Shown here: in pieces, positions 50,691-59,378 of the stretch
How the letters are laid out: each line of letters starts with the position of its first letter
How positions within the stretch are numbered: position 1 is the stretch's first letter
Source: an uncultured Slackia sp.
Lineage (GTDB): Bacteria; Actinomycetota; Coriobacteriia; Coriobacteriales; Eggerthellaceae
Length of the DNA stretch: 64,000 nt
Assembly (NCBI RefSeq): GCF_944321625.1
Contig: NZ_CALUMA010000085.1
Span: forward strand, 1-64,000
Direction of reading: 5' to 3'
The notes under the pieces: generated by a model
The model's database searches: none
What the model was told of the DNA's origin: nothing
What the model saw: the letters and a program-made list of their open reading frames with translations, nothing else
Position numbers and translations under genes: made by a program

Positions 50691-52544
50691 CTATTCGCCT
50701 CCCTTCACGTTCTCATTCTCGAACTCATGCTCGATGACCGACGTGCCGCATAGGTACCCGCCGCAGAACGCCAGCCCCACATCGCCCATGAGCGATCCGA
50801 GAATGGGGTCGCCGATATAGCTGTTCTCGCCGCATGCACCGCCGGCGGTATGCCATCCCGCATACAAGCCCGGAATCACCCGTCCGCCGGTGCCGACCAC
50901 CTGCATCTGATCGTTGATCAGCAGACCCGCCTTAGTGCCGTACAGGTTGCCCCCGATACGACAGCCGTAGAACGGCGGCTCCTTGATGGCATGGAGCCAT
51001 TCAGGAGGCATGGGATACATGAAATCGTCCTCGCCGCGCTCGCAGCATTCGTTCCACTTTGCCACTGCCTCGGTGAGCACGCCCTCTGCCAGGCCGAGGT
51101 CGCGCTCAAGCTCCTCAAGGGTGTCGCGGCGCTTGAGAACGTCGGCGTCGATGGCGTCCTGAACGCCGTGATGCCAATCGCGATAATGCTCAGGGACCTT
51201 CTCGATCTGCTCAAGGTCGGGCGTGATGAGCTTGCGGCAGTGCTCCTGCGCGAACCCGGCCAGATGGTCTTCGTAGTTCGCGTCGAAGATGATGTAGGAG
51301 CGATGACCGGGCGGCGTCATCTGGATCGTAGCCAAATCGCCCAGCGCATAGATCGCGTTGGCCCCGTCTTCGGCAACGCGCGAGTCCATATAGCGAAGGC
51401 GATTGCCGCAGCGGTCGATGGTGAGCCACGGTTGGCGTGAAAGCTGCGTCATGCCGTCGTAGAGGAAACGCGCCCACTGACCGCCTTCGGCCTGCCAATC
51501 TACGCCGCCGTCGAAGCTCGCGGAGCTATTGAAACCCGACACGTCGGCGCCGACGCCAAGCCCCATGCGGAAGCACTCGCCAGTCTCGCCGCCCACCAGG
51601 TAGCTTGAGGCACACCCCATGGCAGCTGTAGGAATATACCGCTCGAGCAGCGCCTTGTTGTTGCAGAAGCCGCCTGCGGTAAGAATGACGCCCCGCTGCG
51701 CGTGGATGTACACCTCATTTTGAAAGTCCTCTTTGGCCACTACACCCACGATACGGCCCGACTCGTCTTGGACCAACGCCTCAGCCGGGCAGCGGAACTT
51801 GTACGAAACGCCCTTCTTCTGCCCATAGAAGAACATGGCATCGGTCGCATCCTTCATCTTGAGAACGTGATGATCGAGCGTAGAACGCTTGGGCGCGACG
51901 TATACCGGCACCTCACCCAGACGCCAATCGACACCGCAGTCCGCCATCCAGTCGAGCGACGGGCCGCCTTGCTCGGCAATACGATAGATGAGCTTGGGGT
52001 CGGCGGCATAATGGTACTCGTCCATCGCCCAATCGGTAAGCGCCTGCGGGTCGAACGGATAGCTGGGAAATGCGAAACGCTTCTCCTCTTGCTTACTGTA
52101 TCCGCCCAAAATGCCGCACATGCCAGCGGATTGAGCGTTTCCGCCCCATGTCGCCATCGATTCAACACACATGACTGTCGCTCCGAGCTCGGCCGCACGG
52201 GCGGCAGCGTTCAGCCCGCCGCCTCCGGCTCCGACGACTACGACATCGCACTCGTAATCCCAGGCGTCGGGCACTGACCGAGGCGGTATCGGTGTCGCAT
52301 CGTTGGCCGGAAACGCAGCGGCATTATGCTCGCGGTACGTACCGTCAGAAGAGCTCGCATTGCCCGTCGCGCTATCGGGCACCGCCACTTCCGCGCTGCC
52401 GTCGCGGGCCCAATCGCCAATCACTCCTTCATCGACGGCAAACGCGGAACACGGCGTCGCGCATGCGGCAACGCCTGCGACGGCTGCTGCGCCAACAAGA
52501 AAATCGCGCCTCGAAACAGCGGGGCTTCCTTTCAAATCGTTCAT
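50691..52544 (-). CDS. Tat-exported FAD-dependent reductase (fumarate reductase flavoprotein-like)
   Basis: 617 residues of the fumarate reductase/succinate dehydrogenase flavoprotein superfamily. The Tat signal has SRRDFLV at 11-17 and a hydrophobic core ending near SAFA (residue 36), so the protein acts outside the membrane. FAD site GAGGGGLNAAARAAELG at about 105-121; C-terminal FAD box GLYAGWHTAGGACGENSY. Relatives in Eggerthellaceae reduce organic electron acceptors (drugs, catechols, enoates) for respiration. The substrate here is unknown. GGGGAGG precedes the ATG at 52544. The next gene is a FMN-binding lipoprotein, a likely electron-relay partner. Confidence 0.88.
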   Translation of the reverse strand: MNDLKGSPAVSRRDFLVGAAAVAGVAACATPCSAFAVDEGVIGDWARDGSAEVAVPDSATGNASSSDGTYREHNAAAFPANDATPIPPRSVPDAWDYECDVVVVGAGGGGLNAAARAAELGATVMCVESMATWGGNAQSAGMCGILGGYSKQEEKRFAFPSYPFDPQALTDWAMDEYHYAADPKLIYRIAEQGGPSLDWMADCGVDWRLGEVPVYVAPKRSTLDHHVLKMKDATDAMFFYGQKKGVSYKFRCPAEALVQDESGRIVGVVAKEDFQNEVYIHAQRGVILTAGGFCNNKALLERYIPTAAMGCASSYLVGGETGECFRMGLGVGADVSGFNSSASFDGGVDWQAEGGQWARFLYDGMTQLSRQPWLTIDRCGNRLRYMDSRVAEDGANAIYALGDLATIQMTPPGHRSYIIFDANYEDHLAGFAQEHCRKLITPDLEQIEKVPEHYRDWHHGVQDAIDADVLKRRDTLEELERDLGLAEGVLTEAVAKWNECCERGEDDFMYPMPPEWLHAIKEPPFYGCRIGGNLYGTKAGLLINDQMQVVGTGGRVIPGLYAGWHTAGGACGENSYIGDPILGSLMGDVGLAFCGGYLCGTSVIEHEFENENVKGGE

Positions 52545-52618
52545 CGAATCCTCCCCTGTACAGTGCGGACGCGAACGGATTGCATTCACATCCGCGAATC
52601 AGACTGATGAGTTTCGCG

Positions 52619-53146
52619 TCACTCCCCGTCCGGCAACGCGCCGGAGCCCATTTCACGAGGCTCTATTGGTGCGCCAGCCTGAATCAAGGCATCATCGACC
52701 GCCTGCTTTACGCCAGACGTGGTGAACGTCGCCCCGGAGATCGTATCGATATCGGAGCACTGCGCCGCGTCGATCATCGCCGCATAGGTGCCGTCCCTAA
52801 TCGCTTCGAAGCCTCCTACGCTCTGGGTCTCTCCTTCCTGGGACACCCCGAGACAGGTGATGCGATCGTCCTGGATGAAGAGCTGCACGGTAATAAGGCC
52901 GTCCATGCCTAAGCCCGTGCCCGTATACACTCCGTCCGCAAGACCCGTGTACACCGGAGCGGCCTGCGAGCTTTCCACCTCGAACACCCAAGGATCGTCC
53001 GCACGAAGCGCCAACTGCTCGGCGCTGGCAGCGTCTTTACTCCCCGATCCTTCGAACGACGGCCCGCAGCCGCTGAGGCCTGCTGTCAGAAGAATCGCTC
53101 CGCACGCAGGAAGCACGCGCGCCATTTTCGATTCAAAAGAACTCAT
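52619..53146 (-). CDS. FMN-binding (flavinylated) lipoprotein
   Basis: About 175 residues from the ATG at 53146; an ATG at 53167 is possible. A lipoprotein signal has the lipobox LSGC with Cys27, so the protein is anchored outside the membrane. Residues about 75-155 form an FMN-binding domain like those in NqrC and RnfG: DGVYTGTGLGMDG and IDTISGATFTTSG. In such domains ApbE attaches FMN to the threonine of SGAT, here about Thr140. It sits directly upstream of the Tat flavoprotein and is divergent from the TetR gene, suggesting an external electron-transfer pair. No apbE gene is in the window. Confidence 0.85.
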   Translation of the reverse strand: MSSFESKMARVLPACGAILLTAGLSGCGPSFEGSGSKDAASAEQLALRADDPWVFEVESSQAAPVYTGLADGVYTGTGLGMDGLITVQLFIQDDRITCLGVSQEGETQSVGGFEAIRDGTYAAMIDAAQCSDIDTISGATFTTSGVKQAVDDALIQAGAPIEPREMGSGALPDGE

Positions 53147-53167
53147 CCCCTCACCATCCTTCTTCAT

Positions 53168-53358
53168 CGACTTTCATTACTTCTTCGAAGCTGTTTGTTT
53201 GCTTCTTCTGTGAACTGTTTAAACCATATCACAGATTTAGAATGAGACATATTCCCAGATAGATAAAACTTTCCGTGATTGACGATTCGTCAAAAGTGTA
53301 CATTGACGCATAGTCGATTAATTCACATACTGTAAATACCTTGAAGTGAGGAGGGCAT
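53168..53358. promoter_or_regulatory. Divergent control region between the FMN lipoprotein and TetR genes
   Basis: A perfect palindrome TTGACGATTCGTCAA (53279-53293) is a probable TetR operator. For the TetR gene, TTGACG (53303-53308), 17 bp, CATACT (53326-53331) form a promoter 12 bp away; another half site TTGACG overlaps it. AGGAGG is the ribosome site. The minus-strand promoter for the reductase genes was not pinned down but must lie close to the palindrome. Confidence 0.7.
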
Positions 53359-53931
53359 ATGGGCCGAAAGGAAGACATAGTCTCGTGCGCTAGAGAGCTT
53401 TTCGAAGAAAAGGGGCTTTCGCGGACGTCTGTCCAAAGCATAGCCGACCGCATGGGCGTCGCGCGCAGCCTGTTCTACCACTACTTCCCCAGCAAGGAAG
53501 AGCTCACCGCTGCGGTGCTGGACACCTATGTGGAAGAGTTCATCGCGTCGCTGCGTTCCTGGAACGAACAGCGACGCGTCGGCGATATCGAGCATGCGCT
53601 CTCCACGGTCGTCGTGCTCGTTCGAAACGAACTCTTCGATTGCGAAAGCGCTCATAAGCCGTTTCGCCGCGCGCTTGCCACACGTGAGAATGCGGCGCTA
53701 TACCTCGCGTTCGTCAACCGCGTCGCCGAACGCGTGACCCGCTACATCATGGACACGACGGTGGAGGATTACCGACGATTGCATTCCGTCGACATACAGC
53801 ATCCGTACGAGACCATCTATACGCTGATCCTGGGGCTGGTTGGCTATCTGAGGCAGCACCCTGATGTTGATGACGAAGTAATCAAGGACATCATTGCCCA
53901 AACCCTTCACCTGGAGCGAGCACAACCGTAG
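53359..53931 (+). CDS. TetR-family transcriptional regulator
   Basis: 190 residues. The N-terminal DNA-binding domain (about 1-50) has RELFEEKGLSRTSVQSIADR and GVARSLFYHYFPSKEEL, classic TetR. The C-terminal ligand domain is unassigned. It is divergent from the lipoprotein-flavoprotein-membrane protein genes and a perfect 15-bp palindrome lies between, so it probably controls that locus and itself in response to the electron acceptor. AGGAGG precedes the ATG. Confidence 0.92.
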   Translation: MGRKEDIVSCARELFEEKGLSRTSVQSIADRMGVARSLFYHYFPSKEELTAAVLDTYVEEFIASLRSWNEQRRVGDIEHALSTVVVLVRNELFDCESAHKPFRRALATRENAALYLAFVNRVAERVTRYIMDTTVEDYRRLHSVDIQHPYETIYTLILGLVGYLRQHPDVDDEVIKDIIAQTLHLERAQP

Positions 53932-54064
53932 CCGCGAAGAGTCTCTTGAATGTCAGCATGCCAGCAGGGCGCGCAGCCGGCATGCCGCAACCATATCTGA
54001 AGTATAGGTATTGCGCCGGTCTCGCATCGGCTCGATAACGTACGCATCAAGGAGGAGATGCACC

Positions 54065-55060
54065 ATGTTGTTCGACGTCTATGGCGAAAACGCCGTCTAC
54101 CAGTGGATAGGATGGATCGTCGTATTCATCGGATTAATCCTGTTCAACGAGATCGCCCGTCGGTCCAAAGTGGGTGGTATCACAATGTTTCTTGTGGTCC
54201 CCGGGCTTCTCACCGCCTACTTCATCGCCATTGCGATAGGTGCGTCCATGGGCGCCGAATGGGCGCTCAACAACCCCACGCACCTGTACATGAACAGCTG
54301 GTTCCATTATTGGAAGCTCTATGCCGCGACGGCGGGCTGCATCGGCTTCATGATTCTGAAATACCAGTGGGGGCCTCTTGGAAAGGCACACTGGTTCAAA
54401 TGCTTCCCGTTTGTGATTGTGGCCTTCAACATCCTCATCGCCGTGGTGAGCGATTTCGAGAGCGCGATTCGCGCCTGGGGTACCACATGGGTGTCTTCCG
54501 AGGGAATCACGCTGTACGGCGGCTGGCATAACGTCTTCAACGGCGTCGCGGGCATCCTGAACATCTTCGTGATGACCGGCTGGTTCGGCATCTATATTTC
54601 CAAGAAGAAGCAGGACATGCTGTGGCCCGACATGACCTGGGTGTTCATCATCAGCTACGACATCTGGAACTTCTGCTACACCTACAACTGCCTGCCCAAC
54701 CACTCCTGGTACTGCGGCCTGGCGCTGCTGCTCGCCCCCACCGTGGCGAACGCGCTTTGGAACAAGGGCGGTTGGATTCAGAACCGCGCCAACACGTTGG
54801 CCATGTGGTGCATGTTCGCCCAGTGCATGCCCATCTTCCTGGACTACAGCCAGTTCTCCGTGTCGTCCGTGAACAACCCCGACGTGAATCTTGCCGTGTC
54901 GCTGCTGGCCCTTGGCGCTAACGTGGCCGCCCTTGGATATGTGGCATACCGCGCCAAGAAGCTTGGTCGCAACCCCTACACCAACGAGATCTTCGTCGGT
55001 ACGCGCGACTACGACAAGGCAATGGCTCGCCGCGAGGACGCAGAGCAGCTAGCGGCATAG
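54065..55060 (+). CDS. Polytopic membrane protein of an uncharacterised family
   Basis: 331 residues with about nine membrane segments, rich in Trp and Tyr (for example VIIS-like FIISYDIWNFCYTYNCLPNHSW is split by conserved polar residues). No function is recognised; it may belong to the family Pfam calls DUF5692, but this is from memory and unverified. AAGGAGGAG lies 8 nt before the ATG at 54065. It lies 133 bp after the TetR gene on the same strand and is followed by a terminator. Possible role: permease or sensor linked to the adjacent reductase locus. Confidence 0.7.
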   Translation: MLFDVYGENAVYQWIGWIVVFIGLILFNEIARRSKVGGITMFLVVPGLLTAYFIAIAIGASMGAEWALNNPTHLYMNSWFHYWKLYAATAGCIGFMILKYQWGPLGKAHWFKCFPFVIVAFNILIAVVSDFESAIRAWGTTWVSSEGITLYGGWHNVFNGVAGILNIFVMTGWFGIYISKKKQDMLWPDMTWVFIISYDIWNFCYTYNCLPNHSWYCGLALLLAPTVANALWNKGGWIQNRANTLAMWCMFAQCMPIFLDYSQFSVSSVNNPDVNLAVSLLALGANVAALGYVAYRAKKLGRNPYTNEIFVGTRDYDKAMARREDAEQLAA

Positions 55061-55086
55061 AGCGCAAACGACAGAACGGGAAAACG

Positions 55087-55118
55087 AAGCCGGCGGCCCC
55101 TGAGGCGGCCGGCTTTTT
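55087..55118 (+). terminator. Intrinsic terminator after the membrane protein gene
   Basis: AAGCCGGC (55087-55094) and GCCGGCTT (55108-55115) with a GC-rich loop, then TTTTTC on the plus strand. Confidence 0.85.
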
Positions 55119-55133
55119 CATGGGCAAGATAGC

Positions 55134-55438
55134 TTGTTGGCAGTTTTTCCGAGTATGTAATCCAGATTGATGCCCAAATCACTTCTTTCTGCCAGTTTCT
55201 CAAAGTATGTAATCCAAAATCCGGCATCAGAGAAGCAGTACTGAACCCTTCAACCGCCAGCTCATCTGTAAATCCAGCATAATCCCAGGTCAGAATTTTC
55301 AATAGGGCAGCACGAATACACTATCGCCATTCTGAGGCAGAAATTTCTTCCGAATTGGATTACATACTCGGGAAAACTGACGCAGGAAAGGTAATTCGGC
55401 GCGGCCACGGATTACATACTCGGAACAACTGCCAACAA
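55134..55438. mobile_element. 305-bp element with paired inverted terminal repeats (MITE-like)
   Basis: Four copies of a 30-bp repeat ending GAGTATGTAATCC: R1 55134-55163 and R2 55186-55215 (plus orientation), R3 55357-55386 and R4 55409-55438 (inverted). R1 and R4 differ at one base of 30 (TTGTTGGCAGTT(T/G)TTCCG...). R1-R2 and R3-R4 have the same 52-bp offset, so the element is symmetric. The 141-bp centre has no gene. Two transposase-binding sites per end is the layout of some transposon ends. No clear target duplication. It lies just after a terminator. Confidence 0.8.
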
Positions 55439-55470
55439 AAGCGCACGCGGACGAAACAGCCAGCGAGCGC

Positions 55471-57309
55471 TTACTCCAAATATGCGCCCGTTTGGCGGCT
55501 CCAAAGGTGGGCATATTCACCGCCTTGCTCGATGAGGCGAGCATGCGGACCGTCCTCAACCACTTTGCCGCCGTCCAACACCACAATGCGGTCAAGGCTC
55601 GCCACCGTAGAGAGGCGATGCGCCACAACTATAGAAGTGCGACCACGCATCAGCTCCTCGAGCGCATCCTGCACCATCTTCTCGCTTTCAGAGTCGAGCG
55701 CACTCGTGGCCTCATCAAGCACCAGAACAGGACAATCGGCAAGCATCGCGCGGGCAATGGCGATGCGTTGACGCTGCCCTCCGGAAAGCTTCACGCCTCG
55801 CTCACCGGTTACGGTATTGAACCCCTGCGGCAGACGCTCAATGAACTCAAGAGCGTTGGCGCGCCGGGCCGCTTCGCGAATCTGATCCATGGTGGCATCA
55901 GGCCTGCCATATGCAATGTTCTCGGCGATCGAGCGATGGAACAGCAGCGCCTCCTGGGGCACGTAGGCAATCTGACGACGCAGGCTTTGCTGCGTGCACC
56001 GAGAAATATCCTGGCCATCCACCATTATGCTACCTTCCTGGATATCGGACAGGCGCAGCAAAAGCTTGGTGAGCGTAGTTTTACCTGCGCCGCTCATACC
56101 CACCAGACCAACACGCTGTCCTGCAGGAATGTATAGATCAAGCCCGTCGAATACACGCGTTTCCACGCCGCCGTCCTCGTAGGAAAACCCGATGCCCTCG
56201 AAATCGATGGCGCCTTCACGTACCTTCAGGTCGGGCGCGCCGGGAGCGTCGGCCACCAGGCGGGGCTCATCAAGGACCTGCGTCATGCCGCTCGCGTCGC
56301 CGAAAGCGCGGTTGAAGCGCTGCAGGCCCAAATTCACGAAGTTGAACTGCTGCGTCATGGTGTAGGTGTAGGTGAACATCACCACCAGCGTGCCCGGCGT
56401 GATGCCGAACCACGCATTGCCACCCGAAATGAACACGGCCACCACGCTCATGATGATCACGGCGATACCCGCAGTTAACACGCCGCGCAGAAGCGAAGAT
56501 CGCATGCGCTTGGAGTCACGCGCCACCACCTCTCGATTGGCCCGATCGAACAGCTCACGCTCGTAGTCTTCGCGACCGTAGGTTTTCACGGTAAGAATAT
56601 TGGTCACCGCGTCGGAGAGCTCGCCAGAGAGATTGTTTTGAGCTCGGGCGGCATTTTCATTAAGGTGGAGAATGCGCTTGTACATGATATAGGACACGCA
56701 CGCGTATACCGCAAACAGCGCCATGAGAATGACCACATACACCGGCACGCGCGGCCCTAGCAGGATACACACGAATACGACCGAACCCAACACCGGCAAA
56801 AACGGATGCACCAGCGCTTCGACCAGCTGGTTGTACGCCGCCATGAATTTGGAGGTCTGCGAAACCAGCGTGCCGCCGAAGCGATTGGAGTGAAACGTCA
56901 TGGACTGGTTAGATAGCGCGTCGAAGCTCATGGTTGCCAGATCGTAGCTCACCGCAATCTCGAGCTTCCACAGCGCATAGTCCTGCAGCTTGCTGCACGT
57001 TTGCCCGCACACATTCACCAGTACCAGAGCGGCAATGTAGGGTCCAAACACGGTAAACACCTGGTCGGCTGTCACAGGAGCAGCGCTTACGCGATCCACG
57101 ATCAGGCCCATGACAAACGGGTTGCCATACGTTTGGAATCCGCCGAAGAACAGCGTGGAAAGCACCAGCAGTGCAAACAGCCCAAAATGCTTGCGCGTGA
57201 CTATCCAGTAATAATGAAGCGTCCGCCGCGTCGTGGAAGGAACGCCCGAGCGCCGAGTCGATGCAGAAGCATCTGGGCGCGCACCAGAAGAATTCGAAGA
57301 AGCTGCCAT
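55471..57309 (-). CDS. ABC-type exporter half-transporter (fused membrane and ATPase domains)
   Basis: 612 residues. Membrane domain at about 40-335 (six segments), ATPase domain at about 365-605. Walker A GMSGAGKTT, signature LSGGQRQRIAIARAML, Walker B PVLVLDEATSALD, H-loop HRLSTV. Such half-transporters form homo- or heterodimers that export drugs, lipids or peptides. No partner gene is adjacent, so a homodimer is likely. AAAGGCG precedes the ATG. The MITE-like element lies 32 bp past its stop. Substrate unknown. Confidence 0.93.
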   Translation of the reverse strand: MAASSNSSGARPDASASTRRSGVPSTTRRTLHYYWIVTRKHFGLFALLVLSTLFFGGFQTYGNPFVMGLIVDRVSAAPVTADQVFTVFGPYIAALVLVNVCGQTCSKLQDYALWKLEIAVSYDLATMSFDALSNQSMTFHSNRFGGTLVSQTSKFMAAYNQLVEALVHPFLPVLGSVVFVCILLGPRVPVYVVILMALFAVYACVSYIMYKRILHLNENAARAQNNLSGELSDAVTNILTVKTYGREDYERELFDRANREVVARDSKRMRSSLLRGVLTAGIAVIIMSVVAVFISGGNAWFGITPGTLVVMFTYTYTMTQQFNFVNLGLQRFNRAFGDASGMTQVLDEPRLVADAPGAPDLKVREGAIDFEGIGFSYEDGGVETRVFDGLDLYIPAGQRVGLVGMSGAGKTTLTKLLLRLSDIQEGSIMVDGQDISRCTQQSLRRQIAYVPQEALLFHRSIAENIAYGRPDATMDQIREAARRANALEFIERLPQGFNTVTGERGVKLSGGQRQRIAIARAMLADCPVLVLDEATSALDSESEKMVQDALEELMRGRTSIVVAHRLSTVASLDRIVVLDGGKVVEDGPHARLIEQGGEYAHLWSRQTGAYLE

Positions 57310-57732
57310 AGATAACGCCTTTCAGTAGAATGGCGCCCATTATGGCACATAGAGTGAACTCAAACGCAAGAGGAACACAGGAATAGCCTCAAGCACACCC
57401 GTGGCAAGCAAAGCAACGCTCACCACGCAAAGCGCGAATCAAAAAGAGCCTGAGACACTTGGCGGTGTCTCAGGCTCAATTGTTGTTACGAACCGCGGAA
57501 GAGCGAAAGCGAATTCCGCCGCACGAAGTGCGAACCAAAAGCTCGAGACACTTGGCGGTGTCTCAGGCCATACTGTCGCTGCAAGCCGCGGAAGAGCGAA
57601 GCGAATTCCGCTTTGTGGGCGATGAAGCCCCGATTGGCCGGTTTCCCATGCGCCCTGGTGCGAGGGTGAGGAGATAGGGGTTCCTAAGGGGGAAGAGGAG
57701 GGGAAACCTCCCCTCCTCTTCCCCCTTAGACA
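57310..57732 (-). repeat. Dispersed intergenic repeat, copy 2, with internal 93-bp tandem duplication
   Basis: No gene. Read on the minus strand: a perfect hairpin with 20-21-bp purine/pyrimidine arms (57685-57704 and 57709-57728, loop AACC), then CTCGCACCAGGGCGCATG (57664-57637), CATCGCCCAC, and a unit of CCGCGG...TTCGC plus GAGACACCGCCAAGTGTCTC. That unit is repeated with a 93-bp period (GCGG copies at 57493-57519 and 57586-57611; hairpins at 57446-57477 and 57545-57564). Copy 1 at 46.3 kb shows the same order once. Confidence 0.75.
57441..57477 (-). terminator. Strong intrinsic terminator at the end of repeat copy 2
   Basis: On the minus strand GAGCCTGAGACAC and GTGTCTCAGGCTC form a perfect 13-bp stem with a 6-nt loop, followed by TTTTTG. 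It would end the NSS transporter transcript about 260 nt past its stop. Confidence 0.85.
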
Positions 57733-59145
57733 TTATCCAAACCACACAGCAAACTTAGGCGCATACCCCATGATGAAGATGATGATAATCAGCACAGGGA
57801 TGCCGTACTTCACCCACAGGCGGCTCCATGCGGGGAACTTCATGCCCTCGCCCGCATCGGCCTCGGCCAGGAACTTATCCCAGCCCCAACCGTAACGGCA
57901 CGTGCAGAACAGCACGAAAATCAACGAGCCCAAAGGCAGCATGTTGTTGGAAACCACGAAGTCCTCGAACGTCTGGATGTCGCCGATGCCAGGCACCGTG
58001 AATCCGGACCACAGGTTGAAGCCCAACGCACACGGCAGGCTCAGCACGATAACAAGCGCGCCGTTGATCAGCACGGCTTTCGTGCGGCTCATGCCCCACT
58101 TGTCCATGCAGAAGCTGATGAGGTTCTCGAAGACGGCAATCACGGTGGAAAGCGCCGCGAAGCTCATGAACACGAAGAACAGAGCGCCCCATAAGTTACC
58201 CAGCGGCATCTGGCCGAACACCACGGGCAGGGTCACAAATACGAGCGACGGGCCAGAGTCGGGCGTGACGTTATAGGCAAAGCAAGCCGGGAAGATGATG
58301 AGGCCCGCCAGGATGGCGACAAGCGTGTTCAGCACCGTGACGTTCACGGCCTCGCCGGTCAAGCTGCGCTCCTTGCCCACCTTGGAACCGAAGATCTCCA
58401 TAGCGGCGATGCCGAGCGACAGGCTGAAGAACGCCTGACCCATGGCGGCGTACACCGCTTCGCCGAACGTGCCCCACCCGCCTTCGAACATGCGGCTGAA
58501 ATCAGGAATCAGATAGAACGCGATGCCCTCGCCCGCACCGGGAAGCGTCATCGCGCGGATGCACAGCGCGATCATAGCGACGAACAGGATGGCCATCATC
58601 CATTTCGTGATGCGCTCCACGCCCTTCTGCAGACCCATAGCGCAGATGATGAAACCGATGAACACCGCCACAAGCATCCAGGCAATAAGTTCGCTGGGGT
58701 TGGCCAGCATCGCATTGAACGCCTCGCCCGTCACCGCGGCATCGGCGCCGTTGAACATGCCGGACGCCATCTTGGGAATGTAGGCGACCATCCAGCCGGC
58801 AACCGTGGTGTAGAACATCATGAGGATCATGCATCCGATGTAGCCCCACCAGCTGAACCAATGGAAACGGCGCTTGGGCTCCAAGATGTCGAACGCCTGC
58901 GCGCAGCTCTTCTGGCTGGCACGGCCCACAGCGAACTCCATGACCATGACGGGCAGGCCCAGGATGACCAGGAAGATCAGGTACAGCAGCACGAACGCAC
59001 CGCCGCCGTACTCGCCCGTGATGTACGGGAAGCGCCAAACGTTGCCCAGGCCGATTGCGCAGCCTGCTGCTACGAGAATGAAGCCGATGCGCGACGCGAA
59101 ATGCTCGCGTTTGGGCGCCTCGGCGGGCTGATTGGCTTCAGCCAT
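57733..59145 (-). CDS. NSS-family sodium-dependent transporter
   Basis: 470 residues, about 11-12 membrane segments. Neurotransmitter:sodium symporter (SNF) family; bacterial members take up amino acids, tryptophan or similar with Na+. Diagnostic N-terminal box SRIGFILVAAGCAIGLGNVWRF is split around the unwound helix; FPYITGEYGGGAFVLLY follows. Central FFSLSLGIAAMEIFGS and FAALSTVIAVFENLIS match helices 6-8. GGAG precedes the ATG at 59145. A perfect hairpin begins right after the stop. Substrate unknown. Confidence 0.93.
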   Translation of the reverse strand: MAEANQPAEAPKREHFASRIGFILVAAGCAIGLGNVWRFPYITGEYGGGAFVLLYLIFLVILGLPVMVMEFAVGRASQKSCAQAFDILEPKRRFHWFSWWGYIGCMILMMFYTTVAGWMVAYIPKMASGMFNGADAAVTGEAFNAMLANPSELIAWMLVAVFIGFIICAMGLQKGVERITKWMMAILFVAMIALCIRAMTLPGAGEGIAFYLIPDFSRMFEGGWGTFGEAVYAAMGQAFFSLSLGIAAMEIFGSKVGKERSLTGEAVNVTVLNTLVAILAGLIIFPACFAYNVTPDSGPSLVFVTLPVVFGQMPLGNLWGALFFVFMSFAALSTVIAVFENLISFCMDKWGMSRTKAVLINGALVIVLSLPCALGFNLWSGFTVPGIGDIQTFEDFVVSNNMLPLGSLIFVLFCTCRYGWGWDKFLAEADAGEGMKFPAWSRLWVKYGIPVLIIIIFIMGYAPKFAVWFG

Positions 59146-59378
59146 GGTGACTCCTTGCTAGCTTCGTCGTTTGGCACGACGTCGCAATCTCTCGTAATTG
59201 ACAGAAACGCACAAATTCTACCACCTACGACGGACAGATTGGAGAAATGGTCCGCCTGCGGCGCATCTCGAAACATTTCTGAAACAATTGCATATGCAAG
59301 TTTTTCAATCTGATACCCGAGGCGCGAACCCCATCATGTGCTTGCAAGGTCAATCCGAGCACAAGCAGCCGAACGCAA

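Noticed and set aside
55134-55438. Possible CRISPR array
   Set aside because: Only four repeats, two of them inverted, with unequal spacers and no cas genes.
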